DNA of 32,930 nt from Chitinophagales bacterium (GCA_020629005.1 JAHDEE010000049.1:1-32930); one strand, 5' to 3'. Numbered from the stretch's first letter, positions 1 to 9,537 are shown. Program-made: numbers and translations. Notes: generated by a model from the letters alone, not told the origin.

Positions 1-435
1 GTGCTACGGGAGCTCAAGGTCCAGCAGGTAATGCCGGTCCAGCCGGTCCACAAGGTCCAGCCGGAAACACCGGTCCACAGGGTCCAGCTGGAAATGATGG
101 GGCAACAGGTCCTCAAGGTCCAGCCGGTCCACAGGGTAACACAGGTGCTCAAGGTCCTACAGGCCCACAAGGTCCAGCCGGAAACGATGGCGCAACAGGT
201 CCACAGGGTCCAGCAGGTAACGCAGGACCGCAAGGTCCAGTGGGTCCAGCAAGCACAGTACCTGGTCCTACAGGTCCTCAAGGTCCAGCCGGCCCAGCTA
301 GTACTGTTCCAGGTCCAACCGGCCCTCAAGGTCCAGCAGGAAATACTGGTCCAGCGGGTCCAGTCGGTCCTACAGGAGCAACTGGTCTTCCAGGAAATGA
401 CGGTGCAACAGGTCCTCAAGGTCCAGCCGGCTCAA
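1..435 (+). repeat. Degenerate tandem DNA repeat encoding Gly-X-Y triplets
   Basis: Units close to GGTCCACAAGGTCCAGCCGG recur with 9-bp periodicity and encode GPQGPAG-like triplets. Many near-identical copies make this stretch prone to slippage and misassembly. A second, shorter block lies at about 540-640. Confidence 0.8.
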
Positions 436-1226
436 ATGGAATCAGCTGTTGGGATACTAACATGAACGGTATTAACGATCTTGGTGAGGATATCAACGGT
501 GATGGACTATTCAACGTTTCTGATTGTCAAGGAGCTGGTTCAGTAGGACCACAAGGTCCGCAAGGATCTCAGGGACCTCAAGGTCTACCAGGCATCGCTG
601 GTCCACAGGGTGCACAAGGTGAGATCGGAATGCCAGGTCTAGCTTGTTGGGATTTGAACGAGAATGGAATTGGTGACACCGAAGAAGATTTGAACGGTGA
701 CGGTATCGTTAACGTACTTGATTGTCAGGCAGTTTGTGATTGTCCAATGGGCATGGCAGTATCTGGCAACAATGGGTTTGGGTGGTCTTACTCAGATATA
801 CAGTTGAAAGAGAACGTTACTTCAATCGGAAATGCTCTGAACTTCGTGATGGGCATCGAAGGTGTATCATTTGATTACAAGACCGAAGACTATCCAGAAT
901 TGGAGCTACCTGAAGGTGGCCAGATTGGAATCATCGCACAGAATCTGGAGCAATTCTTCCCAGAATTGGTTTCAGTAGATGAAGATGGATTCAAGAAGGT
1001 GCTTTATCCACAATTGACTGCTGTGCTTGTAGAAGCAATTAAGGAGCAGGCTAAGATGATCTATGATCTACAGGCGGAAGTATCGCTTTTGAATGCTCAA
1101 AATGACGAATTGGAAGAAATGCAAGAGCGCATGGATAGCCTTGAATCATTGTTGCAGCAGCTATTGAGCGGTAACGGAAACGGTAGTGTAGGTTTGGATG
1201 ATTCTTCAATTGATGATGTAGACTAA
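1..1226 (+). CDS. Collagen-like repeat protein with C-terminal S74 chaperone domain (5' partial)
   Basis: The reading frame is open from base 3 and has no start in the window, so the N-terminus lies to the left. Bases 3-440 encode Gly-X-Y triplets rich in GPQGPAG, interrupted twice by [11 protein letters not shown] Cys-bounded Asp/Asn/Gly-rich module follows (447-527, [20 protein letters not shown]), then a short second collagen stretch, then a similar module (645-725). These modules resemble EF-hand or dockerin-type calcium loops. From about 792 (SDIQLKENV) the protein matches the intramolecular chaperone domain of endosialidases and tail fibres (peptidase S74), which trimerises and self-cleaves in front of the conserved Ser-Asp. 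It ends in a coiled coil (about 1045-1165). By inference it is a trimeric surface fibre. The family call is firm; the role is not known. Confidence 0.88.
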   Translation, partial: ATGAQGPAGNAGPAGPQGPAGNTGPQGPAGNDGATGPQGPAGPQGNTGAQGPTGPQGPAGNDGATGPQGPAGNAGPQGPVGPASTVPGPTGPQGPAGPASTVPGPTGPQGPAGNTGPAGPVGPTGATGLPGNDGATGPQGPAGSNGISCWDTNMNGINDLGEDINGDGLFNVSDCQGAGSVGPQGPQGSQGPQGLPGIAGPQGAQGEIGMPGLACWDLNENGIGDTEEDLNGDGIVNVLDCQAVCDCPMGMAVSGNNGFGWSYSDIQLKENVTSIGNALNFVMGIEGVSFDYKTEDYPELELPEGGQIGIIAQNLEQFFPELVSVDEDGFKKVLYPQLTAVLVEAIKEQAKMIYDLQAEVSLLNAQNDELEEMQERMDSLESLLQQLLSGNGNGSVGLDDSSIDDVD

Positions 1227-1231
1227 TTAGT

Positions 1232-1278
1232 AAAGAATGATGGTGACCGAGAGGAAACTCCCGGTCACCAGATTCTTT
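1232..1278 (+). terminator. Long hairpin between the collagen-like gene and the T9SS protein gene
   Basis: The outer stem pairs AAAGAAT (1232-1238) with ATTCTTT (1272-1278). The inner stem pairs TGGTGACCG (1241-1249) with CGGTCACCA (1262-1270). The tip is GAG-GAAA-CTC. The T-rich 3' arm is compatible with intrinsic termination. The next start codon lies only 10 bases downstream, so it may instead be a partial terminator or an mRNA-stabilising processing signal between two co-transcribed genes. Confidence 0.6.
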
Positions 1279-1288
1279 CACCTTTAAA

Positions 1289-2521
1289 ATGGAGAATATG
1301 AACAAGGTTAAGTTTAACATATCGTTCTTCCTTACGGCTGTTGCTCTAATGGGTATCTCCTTTAGCTCTATTGCACAAAGCACACTAGTAAATGATGGGG
1401 TGATTACCCTACAGCCTGGCGCTGAACTATACATTCAAGGTGATTATACAAATGACCAGGAAGGTAGGTTGAATAGCGAAGGCGAAATTTACATAAGTGG
1501 AGATTGGACAAATGATGCTACAGAAGACGTATTCCTTAACGGGAAGCGAGGAACAGTAGTAATGGATGGAACATCGGACCAGCTGATCTATGGTGAAGAC
1601 ACCAAGTTCGGCATACTTGATCTGTCTCCTGGACAAGGCATTGTGGGTTTAATGACCAATGCGGCCATAAGCACCAATGGTGTTTTGCTTCTTGAAGACA
1701 GACTTCTTGCTCTGAATTCAAATGTACTTGATGTAAACAATGATTCACCATACAGTATTCAGTACAAGGATGGTGGTATTATTAGCGAAGATGAGTTGTC
1801 GATTGTGAAATGGCACATTGGAATGATGCAGGATATTTATCAGGTGCCGTTCCAAACTATTGATGGAGAAGAAATTCCTGTCATCGTAAATGTGAAGTCA
1901 GATCACAATGGACCAATTGCTTTGTCTACATATTCAACTGATTCCTATAATTTCCCAAGACCGCTGAATGTAACGAATATGACCATCAATGGTTTCAATC
2001 AGGCGCTAAGCAGTATCGATCGATTCTGGAATGTTGCGCTAAATGATAAGGAAGCTGATGTTCGCTTTAGCTATTCGTCAGCAGAGGTTGGGGAAAATGA
2101 TATTGATATGGGACAGATTGTAGCGGCTAAATGGACGGAAAATGGTGAATGGGATGCTAAGGCTGAGGGAGGCTATAATGATCCTTCAAGCAAGTCTTTC
2201 ATTCAGGAGAATGTGGAATCAGGGGAATGGGTATTGAGCTCAAAGCCTGATGATCTAAGCATGATTCTTTATCCGATTCCAGCGGCCACTGAATTGAATG
2301 TGGAGATACAATCAAGCAATGCAGACAGTAACGAAAGAATTTCTCTGCAGGTAGTGGATGGATTTGGTCGTAATCTGCAGACAGTTGATGCGAACGTAGA
2401 AGTTACTGGAAATCACATGAAACTTGATGTCACTAACCTTCCTATCGGGTACTACCTGGTGCAGGCTCAGGTTGGAGATAGAATGATTTCCAAGAAGTTC
2501 TACAAAGAAGACGAACAATAG
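1289..2521 (+). CDS. Secreted protein with T9SS type A C-terminal sorting domain
   Basis: The 410-residue product begins with a signal peptide: a basic start, a hydrophobic stretch ending in SFSSIAQ, and probable cleavage after Gln30. An alternative ATG lies at 1298. The body (about residues 31-320) is beta-rich with repeated GDYTND/GDWTND motifs, as in cell-surface proteins of Bacteroidota, and shows no recognised catalytic motif. The last ~85 residues, from ILYPIPAATELNVEI to the end, fit the type A sorting domain that directs export through the type IX system: the first strand with NP/IP-type proline, then GYYLVQAQVGDRMISKKF. It follows the collagen-like gene on the same strand across a hairpin, so the two products may be made together. 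The ligand or function is unknown. Confidence 0.88.
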   Translation: MENMNKVKFNISFFLTAVALMGISFSSIAQSTLVNDGVITLQPGAELYIQGDYTNDQEGRLNSEGEIYISGDWTNDATEDVFLNGKRGTVVMDGTSDQLIYGEDTKFGILDLSPGQGIVGLMTNAAISTNGVLLLEDRLLALNSNVLDVNNDSPYSIQYKDGGIISEDELSIVKWHIGMMQDIYQVPFQTIDGEEIPVIVNVKSDHNGPIALSTYSTDSYNFPRPLNVTNMTINGFNQALSSIDRFWNVALNDKEADVRFSYSSAEVGENDIDMGQIVAAKWTENGEWDAKAEGGYNDPSSKSFIQENVESGEWVLSSKPDDLSMILYPIPAATELNVEIQSSNADSNERISLQVVDGFGRNLQTVDANVEVTGNHMKLDVTNLPIGYYLVQAQVGDRMISKKFYKEDEQ

Positions 2522-2555
2522 TATTTATTAGTAAAATACTATAAAGATTTTGACG

Positions 2556-2590
2556 AAAGGCCCCTTCTCATCGAGAAGGGGCCTTTTTGT
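2556..2590 (+). terminator. Intrinsic terminator after the T9SS protein gene
   Basis: A perfect 11-bp stem GGCCCCTTCTC (2559-2569) and GAGAAGGGGCC (2573-2583) closes a 3-base loop. It is preceded by AAA and followed by TTTTTGTTTTTT. It lies 35 bases after the stop codon at 2521. Confidence 0.93.
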
Positions 2591-2738
2591 TTTTTGGTAC
2601 CAATATATGCATTACTGTCGCAATGGAATACCCTTTAGAGACCCAATATTGCGCTTGCTATGATGTTAGACTGGTAAAGTGGATAAGGTCGTCTGAATTC
2701 AGGTAGGTCGTTATAAATGCTGGCGCGAAGAAGGTAAG
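2591..2738. other. Intergenic stretch without recognisable gene
   Basis: The reading frames crossing this stretch have no family resemblance and run into the dispersed repeat. The only local structure seen is a 10-bp palindrome CTGAATTCAG at 2693-2702. I see no promoter box with confidence. Confidence 0.5.
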
Positions 2739-2917
2739 TGCAGAATAGCCCCGGGCGACGAGGAAATGAGTGCTGCGACTGCCGTGGCGACTGCTTAGCA
2801 ATGGGGGCTCGGAGCCTGCGGAGAGACCACAGTGCTAATGCAGGAGCAGGCAGGGGCAGTACGAATTGGAACAAAGCACGGGGAGGAAGTTAACGCGAAG
2901 GGAAGATGCTTCGCTCC
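2739..2917 (+). repeat. Dispersed 179-bp intergenic repeat, copy A
   Basis: This segment aligns over its whole length with the reverse complement of 30800-30978. Both copies are 179 bp and share about three quarters of positions by eye. A 36-base stretch from CAATGGGGGCTCGGAGCC through GACCACAGTG (2799-2834) is identical. The ends are TGCAGAATAGCCCCGGGCG and GCTTCGCTCC. Frames through it exist on both strands but have no start or family that would mark a gene. It could be a non-autonomous mobile repeat or a structured RNA. Confidence 0.8.
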
Positions 2918-2970
2918 AAAAGGACATAACTTTCAACTTTTGCTGCTATTCTATCAGCTTGTCAGGGCAC

Positions 2971-3008
2971 AAAAAAAGCCGTCTCTTCTTTCGAGACGGC
3001 TTTTCTTT
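2971..3008 (-). terminator. Intrinsic terminator of the atpDC operon (bidirectional)
   Basis: The stem pairs AAAAGCCGTCTC (2974-2985) with GAGACGGCTTTT (2993-3004). Read on the minus strand, a run of seven T follows the stem. It lies 20 bases past the atpC stop. The plus-strand side also has a T-rich tail, so it can stop transcription from both directions. Confidence 0.92.
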
Positions 3009-3027
3009 TTCATCAAACATCAATATA

Positions 3028-3273
3028 TCATGAAGATGCTCCTTCTACAAGGACCACCACTTGATTATTAAGAACTTCTACAAAGCCGCTTGCGATTTGT
3101 ATGACTTGCTCCTCTTTTCCTGTGTTGATTCTGAGGGTGCCTTCACCAAGCGCAGCGATCAATGGGGCGTGGTTGTTTAGAATTTCGAAACTTCCTTTAA
3201 CGCCTGGAAGCTGGATGCCTGTAGCATCTCCATCAAAAACTTTTTGAACTGGTGTCAATACCTGTACATTCAT
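3028..3273 (-). CDS. atpC: F1F0 ATP synthase epsilon subunit, short form
   Basis: The 81-residue product (MNVQVLTPVQKVFDGDATGI...) matches the N-terminal beta-sandwich of the epsilon/delta subunit, which joins the gamma subunit to the c-ring. It includes the conserved segments LPGVKGSFEILNNHAPLIA and GFVEVLNNQVVVLVE. The C-terminal helical hairpin that in many bacteria inhibits ATP hydrolysis is absent. The stop lies 20 bases before a strong terminator, so this is a natural short form as usual in Bacteroidota rather than a truncation. It follows atpD by 11 bases and is certainly co-transcribed with it. The rest of the ATP synthase genes are not in the window. Confidence 0.95.
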   Translation of the reverse strand: MNVQVLTPVQKVFDGDATGIQLPGVKGSFEILNNHAPLIAALGEGTLRINTGKEEQVIQIASGFVEVLNNQVVVLVEGASS

Positions 3274-3284
3274 ATTTCTAGTGT

Positions 3285-4841
<1,557 letters not shown>

Positions 4842-4853
4842 CTAAAGGTGGCA

Positions 4854-4861
4854 CAAAGGTA
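4854..4861 (-). promoter_or_regulatory. Putative -7 box of the atpDC promoter
   Basis: The plus-strand bases CAAAGGTA read TACCTTTG on the minus strand, a full match to the Bacteroidota -7 consensus TAnnTTTG. The atpD ATG lies 60 bases downstream. I do not see a matching -33 TTG at the usual spacing, so support rests on the box and its position. Confidence 0.55.
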
Positions 4862-4991
4862 AGTTAAGAAACTTAATAATCCTTGTGAGAAGCCCGATAA
4901 AAGCAGATTTGTACGCTAATAATTTGTAAGCCCCTATCAAATTGATTATTGGTTCAAATCTTGCAATATTTGCTTAGATTAAATTGTGAAA

Positions 4992-7154
4992 ATGAAAACC
5001 TTAGGATTCCAAATTGTGATCCTTTGTCTGTTTCTCCTCCTACCCCACAATAGTAATGCACAGCGAGCAGCTTTGAAGAAAGCAGATCGCTACATTAGCC
5101 AGGAGAAGCTTTCGGATGCCGAGGAAATGTATCTTGGTATACTGAAGAAGGACAAAGACAATCTGTCCGCCACCAAAGGCCTTGCGGAAATTTACAAACG
5201 GCTTGGAGAAACGACCAAATCTGAGCATTGGTATAGTAGGGCTCTGCAGCTAAAACCAAATGATTCTGAGTTGCTATTGTCGCTGGCCTTAGCTTGTATG
5301 CAGAATAAGCATTACAGCACTGCCCTGCGTCATTTGGAGCAAATTCATCATCAGGATCCTTTCCATCCGCAGGTTGCTGTTTTTATCGAATCTTGCGAAC
5401 AATTGGCGGCAGATCAAGCTCCTAAGTCCAACTACGAACTTGTTAAGTTGACAACTAACACCGTGGAAGCCGAACTCTCTCCGGGTTTTTATCAGGATGG
5501 ATTGGTTTTTATTTCCGGGAGTAGTGATAAATCAGCTAGCAAGCAAGGGCAACGTAGGGCTTATTTTGCCAAATCGAGAAGTGATCTCCAGCTATACGAA
5601 CCGAAAAAGTTTTTTGATAAAGCAATGCGGCTGGAGCCGACTTCCTCTTTCTGTCCGGCTGGTGATGGAAATCGAGTCTATTTTTCTTCCTTGGTTGTAA
5701 ACAAGAAGAAACGCAGTGTCGAAAAGGTATTTATGATGGAGCGAGACGCCAGAGGGGACTGGTCTCGTGCAAAGGAATTTAACTTCAATAGCAATGATGA
5801 GAGTTTTTCCGTTAAGGATCCTTTCATTTCTGCTGATGGGTTGAGGTTGTATTTCTCTTCAAATATGCCAGGTGGGTATGGTGGCTATGATCTTTACGTT
5901 ACGCAATGGTTAGAACATTCCTGGTCTGCTCCTATCAATCTTGGGCCAACTATAAACTCATTAGGAGATGAGGTAAAGCCATTTGAGCATGCCGATGGCG
6001 AATTGTACTTTTCTTCTGATGGAATGGGTGGATTTGGAGGATTGGACATATTTAGGGCTGTGAAGCTGAATCAACAGTGGGCTGTGCTAAACATTGGAGC
6101 TCCTGTAAATGACTCGAGCGATGATTTTGGTCTAGTTTTGTCAGCAGATAAGTCGTTTGGTTTTTTGAATTCCAATCGAAAAGGTGGAGCGGGTGATCAC
6201 GATATTTACCTTGTAAAAGAATTGTTAAAGAAAAATAAGCAACTGGCCAATCGGGATTTAAGAACTGGTGTGAGTTCTTACGATAAGGAAGAGATCTCAG
6301 ACCGGGGGTATGATAGTGATAATCTCCAGGTTGATCAGCAATCCGGTACCGTGAAAGTAAGCACTAGCGGTTCAGGAATCAGCCATCCTAATATCGGACC
6401 TCAGAGTTCATTGGATATTATGCTGGTGGTATTGGTAGTTGACCAAATCACAGATGAACCGCTGCATTACTCTGTGGTAGAACTTCGTGATCTGGTATCT
6501 AATGAGATCCAGCATCAGGGGACTTCAGGCGATGGTAGAGTGTATTTTCGACTAGAGCCGGAGCGTCAGTATACGATTTCCAAGATTCTTGAAAACAATA
6601 TTGAAGATTCTGAGCTGATTTCTACTATTAATCGTTCCGAATCGGAAATTATTAACCTGACGTTGAAAGGTAAAAATGTGCCTTATATGCATGACGCTGG
6701 TTACATTCGATATGTGGTTTCGGTTGAAAATGGTACGCGCTATCAGGATGATAATCCTCAGGTTGGCCATACAGAGGATATGGATACCATGCGTAGGGTG
6801 ACTCAGAACATGGGTCGAGCTTTATTGCCATCGGATGAAGTTTATCGCCCTAAGCCTAGCCTGAAGAATGAAGATGAGTTTGAGCTTAGAATTCAGATTG
6901 GGGTATTTTCACGTAAACTTCCTGAAACCAGTAACTTTATCCGGCAGGTAAGAAATGTTTATGAAGTTGAAGTATCTGACGATGGTTTGTATCACTATTT
7001 TGTTGGTAATTTCACACATTTAGAATCTGCACAGCAATATCAGTCTGACTTGGTTGATTGGGGGTATTCCAAGGCTTCGATTGTGCCTTATCTAAACGGT
7101 GAGCGTCTAGGTCTACGAGCGGAAGCTGCCTACGACCGATTTGGAGAAAAGTAA
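4992..7154 (+). CDS. PorE-like envelope protein: TPR, PD40 propeller, regulatory beta-domain, SPOR-like C-terminus
   Basis: The product has 720 residues from the ATG at 4992; a GTG two codons upstream is possible. A signal peptide (about 1-24, ending HNSNAQ) is followed by TPR helices (about 25-125). PD40/WD40-like blades follow at about 150-415, with motifs such as ADGLRLYFSSNMPGGYGGYD and ADGELYFSSDGMGGFGGLD. Next come a linker, a carboxypeptidase-regulatory-like beta-domain (about 480-570) and a C-terminal segment, FELRIQIGVFSRKLPET to SKASIVPYLNGERL, that resembles a SPOR peptidoglycan-binding domain. The order recalls PorE, a T9SS component that ends in an OmpA-type peptidoglycan-binding domain; here the anchor appears to be SPOR. 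By inference it is periplasmic or outer-membrane associated and binds the cell wall. It is monocistronic and ends at a terminator. Confidence 0.82.
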   Translation: MKTLGFQIVILCLFLLLPHNSNAQRAALKKADRYISQEKLSDAEEMYLGILKKDKDNLSATKGLAEIYKRLGETTKSEHWYSRALQLKPNDSELLLSLALACMQNKHYSTALRHLEQIHHQDPFHPQVAVFIESCEQLAADQAPKSNYELVKLTTNTVEAELSPGFYQDGLVFISGSSDKSASKQGQRRAYFAKSRSDLQLYEPKKFFDKAMRLEPTSSFCPAGDGNRVYFSSLVVNKKKRSVEKVFMMERDARGDWSRAKEFNFNSNDESFSVKDPFISADGLRLYFSSNMPGGYGGYDLYVTQWLEHSWSAPINLGPTINSLGDEVKPFEHADGELYFSSDGMGGFGGLDIFRAVKLNQQWAVLNIGAPVNDSSDDFGLVLSADKSFGFLNSNRKGGAGDHDIYLVKELLKKNKQLANRDLRTGVSSYDKEEISDRGYDSDNLQVDQQSGTVKVSTSGSGISHPNIGPQSSLDIMLVVLVVDQITDEPLHYSVVELRDLVSNEIQHQGTSGDGRVYFRLEPERQYTISKILENNIEDSELISTINRSESEIINLTLKGKNVPYMHDAGYIRYVVSVENGTRYQDDNPQVGHTEDMDTMRRVTQNMGRALLPSDEVYRPKPSLKNEDEFELRIQIGVFSRKLPETSNFIRQVRNVYEVEVSDDGLYHYFVGNFTHLESAQQYQSDLVDWGYSKASIVPYLNGERLGLRAEAAYDRFGEK

Positions 7155-7176
7155 GAATCCAGGAATTTACAAAGCT

Positions 7177-7217
7177 AAAAAGCAGAGGCCAGCACAACAG
7201 TAGTGCTGGCCTTTTTT
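7177..7217. terminator. Bidirectional terminator between convergent genes
   Basis: The perfect stem GGCCAGCAC (7187-7195) and GTGCTGGCC (7203-7211) is followed by six T on the plus strand. On the minus strand a run of five T follows the stem after four bases. It serves the PorE-like gene (stop 7154) and probably the pssA operon, whose stop codon (7216-7218) overlaps the edge of the hairpin region. Confidence 0.88.
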
Positions 7218-7941
7218 ATGCACGCTCTATTTTTGTTCCTCTTGCCAAAAACGCAATAACGTTTGCAACGATATACACCAAAATGCTGAGAGCCAGACCG
7301 GAACCCTTGAAAAAGAAGATCAAAAGGAGCCCGATCAAAATAATACTGTATCGCAGGCGATTGTCGTGGACTTTAAAGCTCTTGAACTTATTAGCAAACA
7401 TGGGAATTTCTGATACCAAAAGAAACGAAAAAATCAGACTACTCGTCATTAAGAAGTATCGGTTGAGCAGGATTTTATCCCAAGCAAAGGTCGGGTCGCT
7501 GAGCATGAACACCAAGCCAATAAAGAACATTGTACAAGCTGGGGTGGCAAGTCCGATGAAGTCATTAGTCTGTCTGGTATCTAAATTGAACTTTGCCAAT
7601 CTCAATGCAGAGAATAGGGTTACACTGAAGCCAATATAAGGCCAAAAACCGCTATGCCCTCCAAGGCGAAAAAAATTGAAAAGTATCGCACCCGGTACAA
7701 GACCAAAACTGACCATATCTGCCAGACTGTCCAGTTGTTTGCCAATTTCAGAAGAGGTCTTCAGTAGCCTGGCGACGAAACCGTCAAGAAAATCAGCAAA
7801 AGCGGCCGCAATGACGATCCACGGGACATACTCTAGTTTGCCTGTAAATATTTGTACCAGGGCGGCGCATCCCAAAAACAAGTTGAGAAGCGTGAAGAGT
7901 GAAGGGATGGCGGCTATGATGTGTCGCATGTTGCGATCCAA
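7216..7941 (-). CDS. pssA: CDP-diacylglycerol-serine O-phosphatidyltransferase
   Basis: The 241-residue integral membrane enzyme condenses CDP-diacylglycerol with serine to phosphatidylserine, the precursor of phosphatidylethanolamine. The CDP-alcohol phosphatidyltransferase signature is complete: D50, D53-G54, A57-R58, G67, D71 and D75, in the segment DFLDGFVARLLKTSSEIGKQ and beyond. About six to eight hydrophobic helices follow. The N-terminal HIIAAIPSLFTLLNLFLGC is the usual type II PssA opening. The choice between start codons (7941 or 7929) is not decided by a ribosome-binding site. It lies 10 bases after the aminopeptidase gene on the same strand and is probably co-transcribed with it. 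No phosphatidylserine decarboxylase gene is nearby. Confidence 0.93.
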   Translation of the reverse strand: MDRNMRHIIAAIPSLFTLLNLFLGCAALVQIFTGKLEYVPWIVIAAAFADFLDGFVARLLKTSSEIGKQLDSLADMVSFGLVPGAILFNFFRLGGHSGFWPYIGFSVTLFSALRLAKFNLDTRQTNDFIGLATPACTMFFIGLVFMLSDPTFAWDKILLNRYFLMTSSLIFSFLLVSEIPMFANKFKSFKVHDNRLRYSIILIGLLLIFFFKGSGLALSILVYIVANVIAFLARGTKIERA

Positions 7942-7951
7942 ATTTAGATGA

Positions 7952-9250
7952 TTACGCTTTTACAGCATTCATAAGGTCCTCTAAGTGTTCGGCTTCAACC
8001 GGAATGTCTTCCATCAAGTTAAGGGTAGCTGTTTCGGTTACCAGCACATCATTCTCAATGCGAATGCCCAATCCTTCATCAGGAATGTATATTCCAGGTT
8101 CGACTGTAAACACGTTACCAGCTGAGATAGGCTTCGTTTTATCTCCGACATCATGCACATCGAGACCAAGAAAATGAGACGTTCCGTGCATAAAGTATTT
8201 CTTATACAATGGAGCTTGTGGATCTTGATTTTTCACATCTTGTGCATTTAGCAGACCTAAATGTATCAGTTCCTCTTCGACAATGCTCCCTACTTGCTTG
8301 TGGTATTCGTCGAGAAAGACTCCAGGTCTCAACATTTGAGTGGCTTGCTTCATAACTCTGAGCACTGCATCGTAGACGTTTCTTTGCCTGTCCGTAAACC
8401 TCCCATTGACGGGTATGCTTCTGGTAAGGTCTGCAGCATAATTGGCATATTCTGCCCCGAAGTCCATAAGAATTACATCTCCATCCCTGCATTCCTGGTT
8501 ATTATCTACATAATGAAGAATACAAGCATTTTGTCCCGAAGCTATGATTGAAGGATAGGCAGGGCCAGTGGCACGATTTGCAATAAACTCGTGAAGTATC
8601 AGGGCTTCCACTTCGTACTCCATCACGCCAGGTTGCATAAATCTCAAGACCTTGTTGAAGGCATTGCCAGTGATCTTGATTGCTTCTCGCATCAGGTCAA
8701 TCTCAATGGCAGATTTGACACTTCTAAGGTCTGTAAGTATAGGTGCAGCGCGCTCGAAGTTATGGAAGGGAAATTTTTCTCGCATCTCCTTTGCGAAACG
8801 CATGTCAGCAGTGGGAACCTTGGTTGTGTATCTCCCGTGTTCGTTTGAATTGAGGTAGCAGGTTTCGGCAAGGTGCATTAGCGTTTTCAAGACACCATCG
8901 AAATCTTCAGTCCATTGGATTTTTTGGATACCTGAGGCCTTGGTTGCCTCCTCCTTAGTATACTTATGGCCATCCCAGACAGCAATATGCTTGTTGGTTT
9001 TCCGAATGAACAATACTTCTTCGAAGCCTTCGAGAGGACAATCCGGAAATACGATCAGTCGTGTTTCTTCCTGATCGATTCCTGTGAGGAAAAGCAAGTC
9101 TGAATTTTGTCGAAACTTGAAATCCTGATCAGCTGATCGCGGCATTAGATCGTTGGAATTGATTACTGCCATGCTTCCTTTTGGCAGTTGTTGAGCGAAG
9201 TCTCGTCTATTGTTAATGAAGAGAGCACTATCGATTGGGCTGTATTTCAT
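7952..9250 (-). CDS. pepP: Xaa-Pro aminopeptidase, M24B family
   Basis: The 432-residue product has the AMP_N domain (about 1-135, with SADQDFKFRQNSDLLFLTG) followed by the pita-bread metallopeptidase domain. The five dimetal ligands are present: D263 (MDFGAEYANY), D274 (AADLTRS), H359 (HGTSHFLGLD), E384 (FTVEPGIYIP) and E399 (GIRIENDV). It should remove N-terminal residues that precede proline. No signal peptide is seen, so it is cytoplasmic. It heads the unit with pssA (10-base gap). The upstream region holds only a one-mismatch -7 box (TAAAGGTA on the plus strand at 9308-9315), so its promoter is uncertain. Confidence 0.93.
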   Translation of the reverse strand: MKYSPIDSALFINNRRDFAQQLPKGSMAVINSNDLMPRSADQDFKFRQNSDLLFLTGIDQEETRLIVFPDCPLEGFEEVLFIRKTNKHIAVWDGHKYTKEEATKASGIQKIQWTEDFDGVLKTLMHLAETCYLNSNEHGRYTTKVPTADMRFAKEMREKFPFHNFERAAPILTDLRSVKSAIEIDLMREAIKITGNAFNKVLRFMQPGVMEYEVEALILHEFIANRATGPAYPSIIASGQNACILHYVDNNQECRDGDVILMDFGAEYANYAADLTRSIPVNGRFTDRQRNVYDAVLRVMKQATQMLRPGVFLDEYHKQVGSIVEEELIHLGLLNAQDVKNQDPQAPLYKKYFMHGTSHFLGLDVHDVGDKTKPISAGNVFTVEPGIYIPDEGLGIRIENDVLVTETATLNLMEDIPVEAEHLEDLMNAVKA

Positions 9251-9440
9251 GATATTCGAATAATTGTTAGGAAAGGCTGTACTTCAACTATACACGTCAA
9301 AAATCTTTAAAGGTAAAGAATAATGCACCATAAGTGCGTCTATTTTGCCCCAATGTCTATTTGAGCTCTACCAGAAGGCAAGTAATACGGAGTTGGGACG
9401 ATTTCAGCCACAAACACTTGCAAAGAAATCGGCAATTTCC
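9251..9440. other. Divergent intergenic region upstream of the aminopeptidase and the str promoter
   Basis: This stretch must hold the promoter of the minus-strand pepP-pssA unit. I see only a weak candidate: TAAAGGTA at 9308-9315, the complement of TACCTTTA, one base off the TAnnTTTG consensus. No RNA gene or repeat is apparent. Confidence 0.4.
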
Positions 9441-9471
9441 TTGATAAAACGCTAGGAAGTCCTTACCTTTG
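9441..9471 (+). promoter_or_regulatory. Promoter of the str ribosomal operon
   Basis: TTG at 9441-9443 and TACCTTTG at 9464-9471 match the Bacteroidota -33 (TTG) and -7 (TAnnTTTG) elements with 20 bases between them. The first gene, rpsL, starts 169 bases after the -7 box, which leaves a long leader. Confidence 0.75.
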
Positions 9472-9506
9472 CCGCGCCTTATAGTCGACTGGTCAATTTA
9501 AGTACT

Positions 9507-9533
9507 ATGTTGATTTGGCAAAGTGAGAGTTAA
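9507..9533 (+). CDS. Possible leader peptide ORF in the str leader
   Basis: The ATG at 9507 opens the eight-codon frame MLIWQSES, ending at TAA 9531-9533. The frame covers the TTTGGC segment (9514-9519) and stops five bases before the CGCCAAA segment (9538-9544) of the terminator-like hairpin. This is the geometry expected of a translated leader in an attenuator. No ribosome-binding site is obvious and a frame this short can arise by chance. Confidence 0.25.
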   Translation: MLIWQSES

Positions 9534-9537
9534 TCTG

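Noticed and set aside
1-465. 154-codon frame rich in Val and Gln on the plus strand
   Set aside because: It is the shifted frame of the Gly-X-Y repeat gene. The collagen frame continues into recognisable domains, whereas this one stops.
2635-2874. Minus-strand frame across repeat copy A
   Set aside because: No family resemblance. The equivalent frame in copy B is not preserved with the same start and end, so the similarity is at the DNA level.
3028-3273. Truncated pseudogene of atpC
   Set aside because: The short epsilon subunit without the C-terminal helices is normal in this phylum and the gene ends at a proper stop before a terminator.
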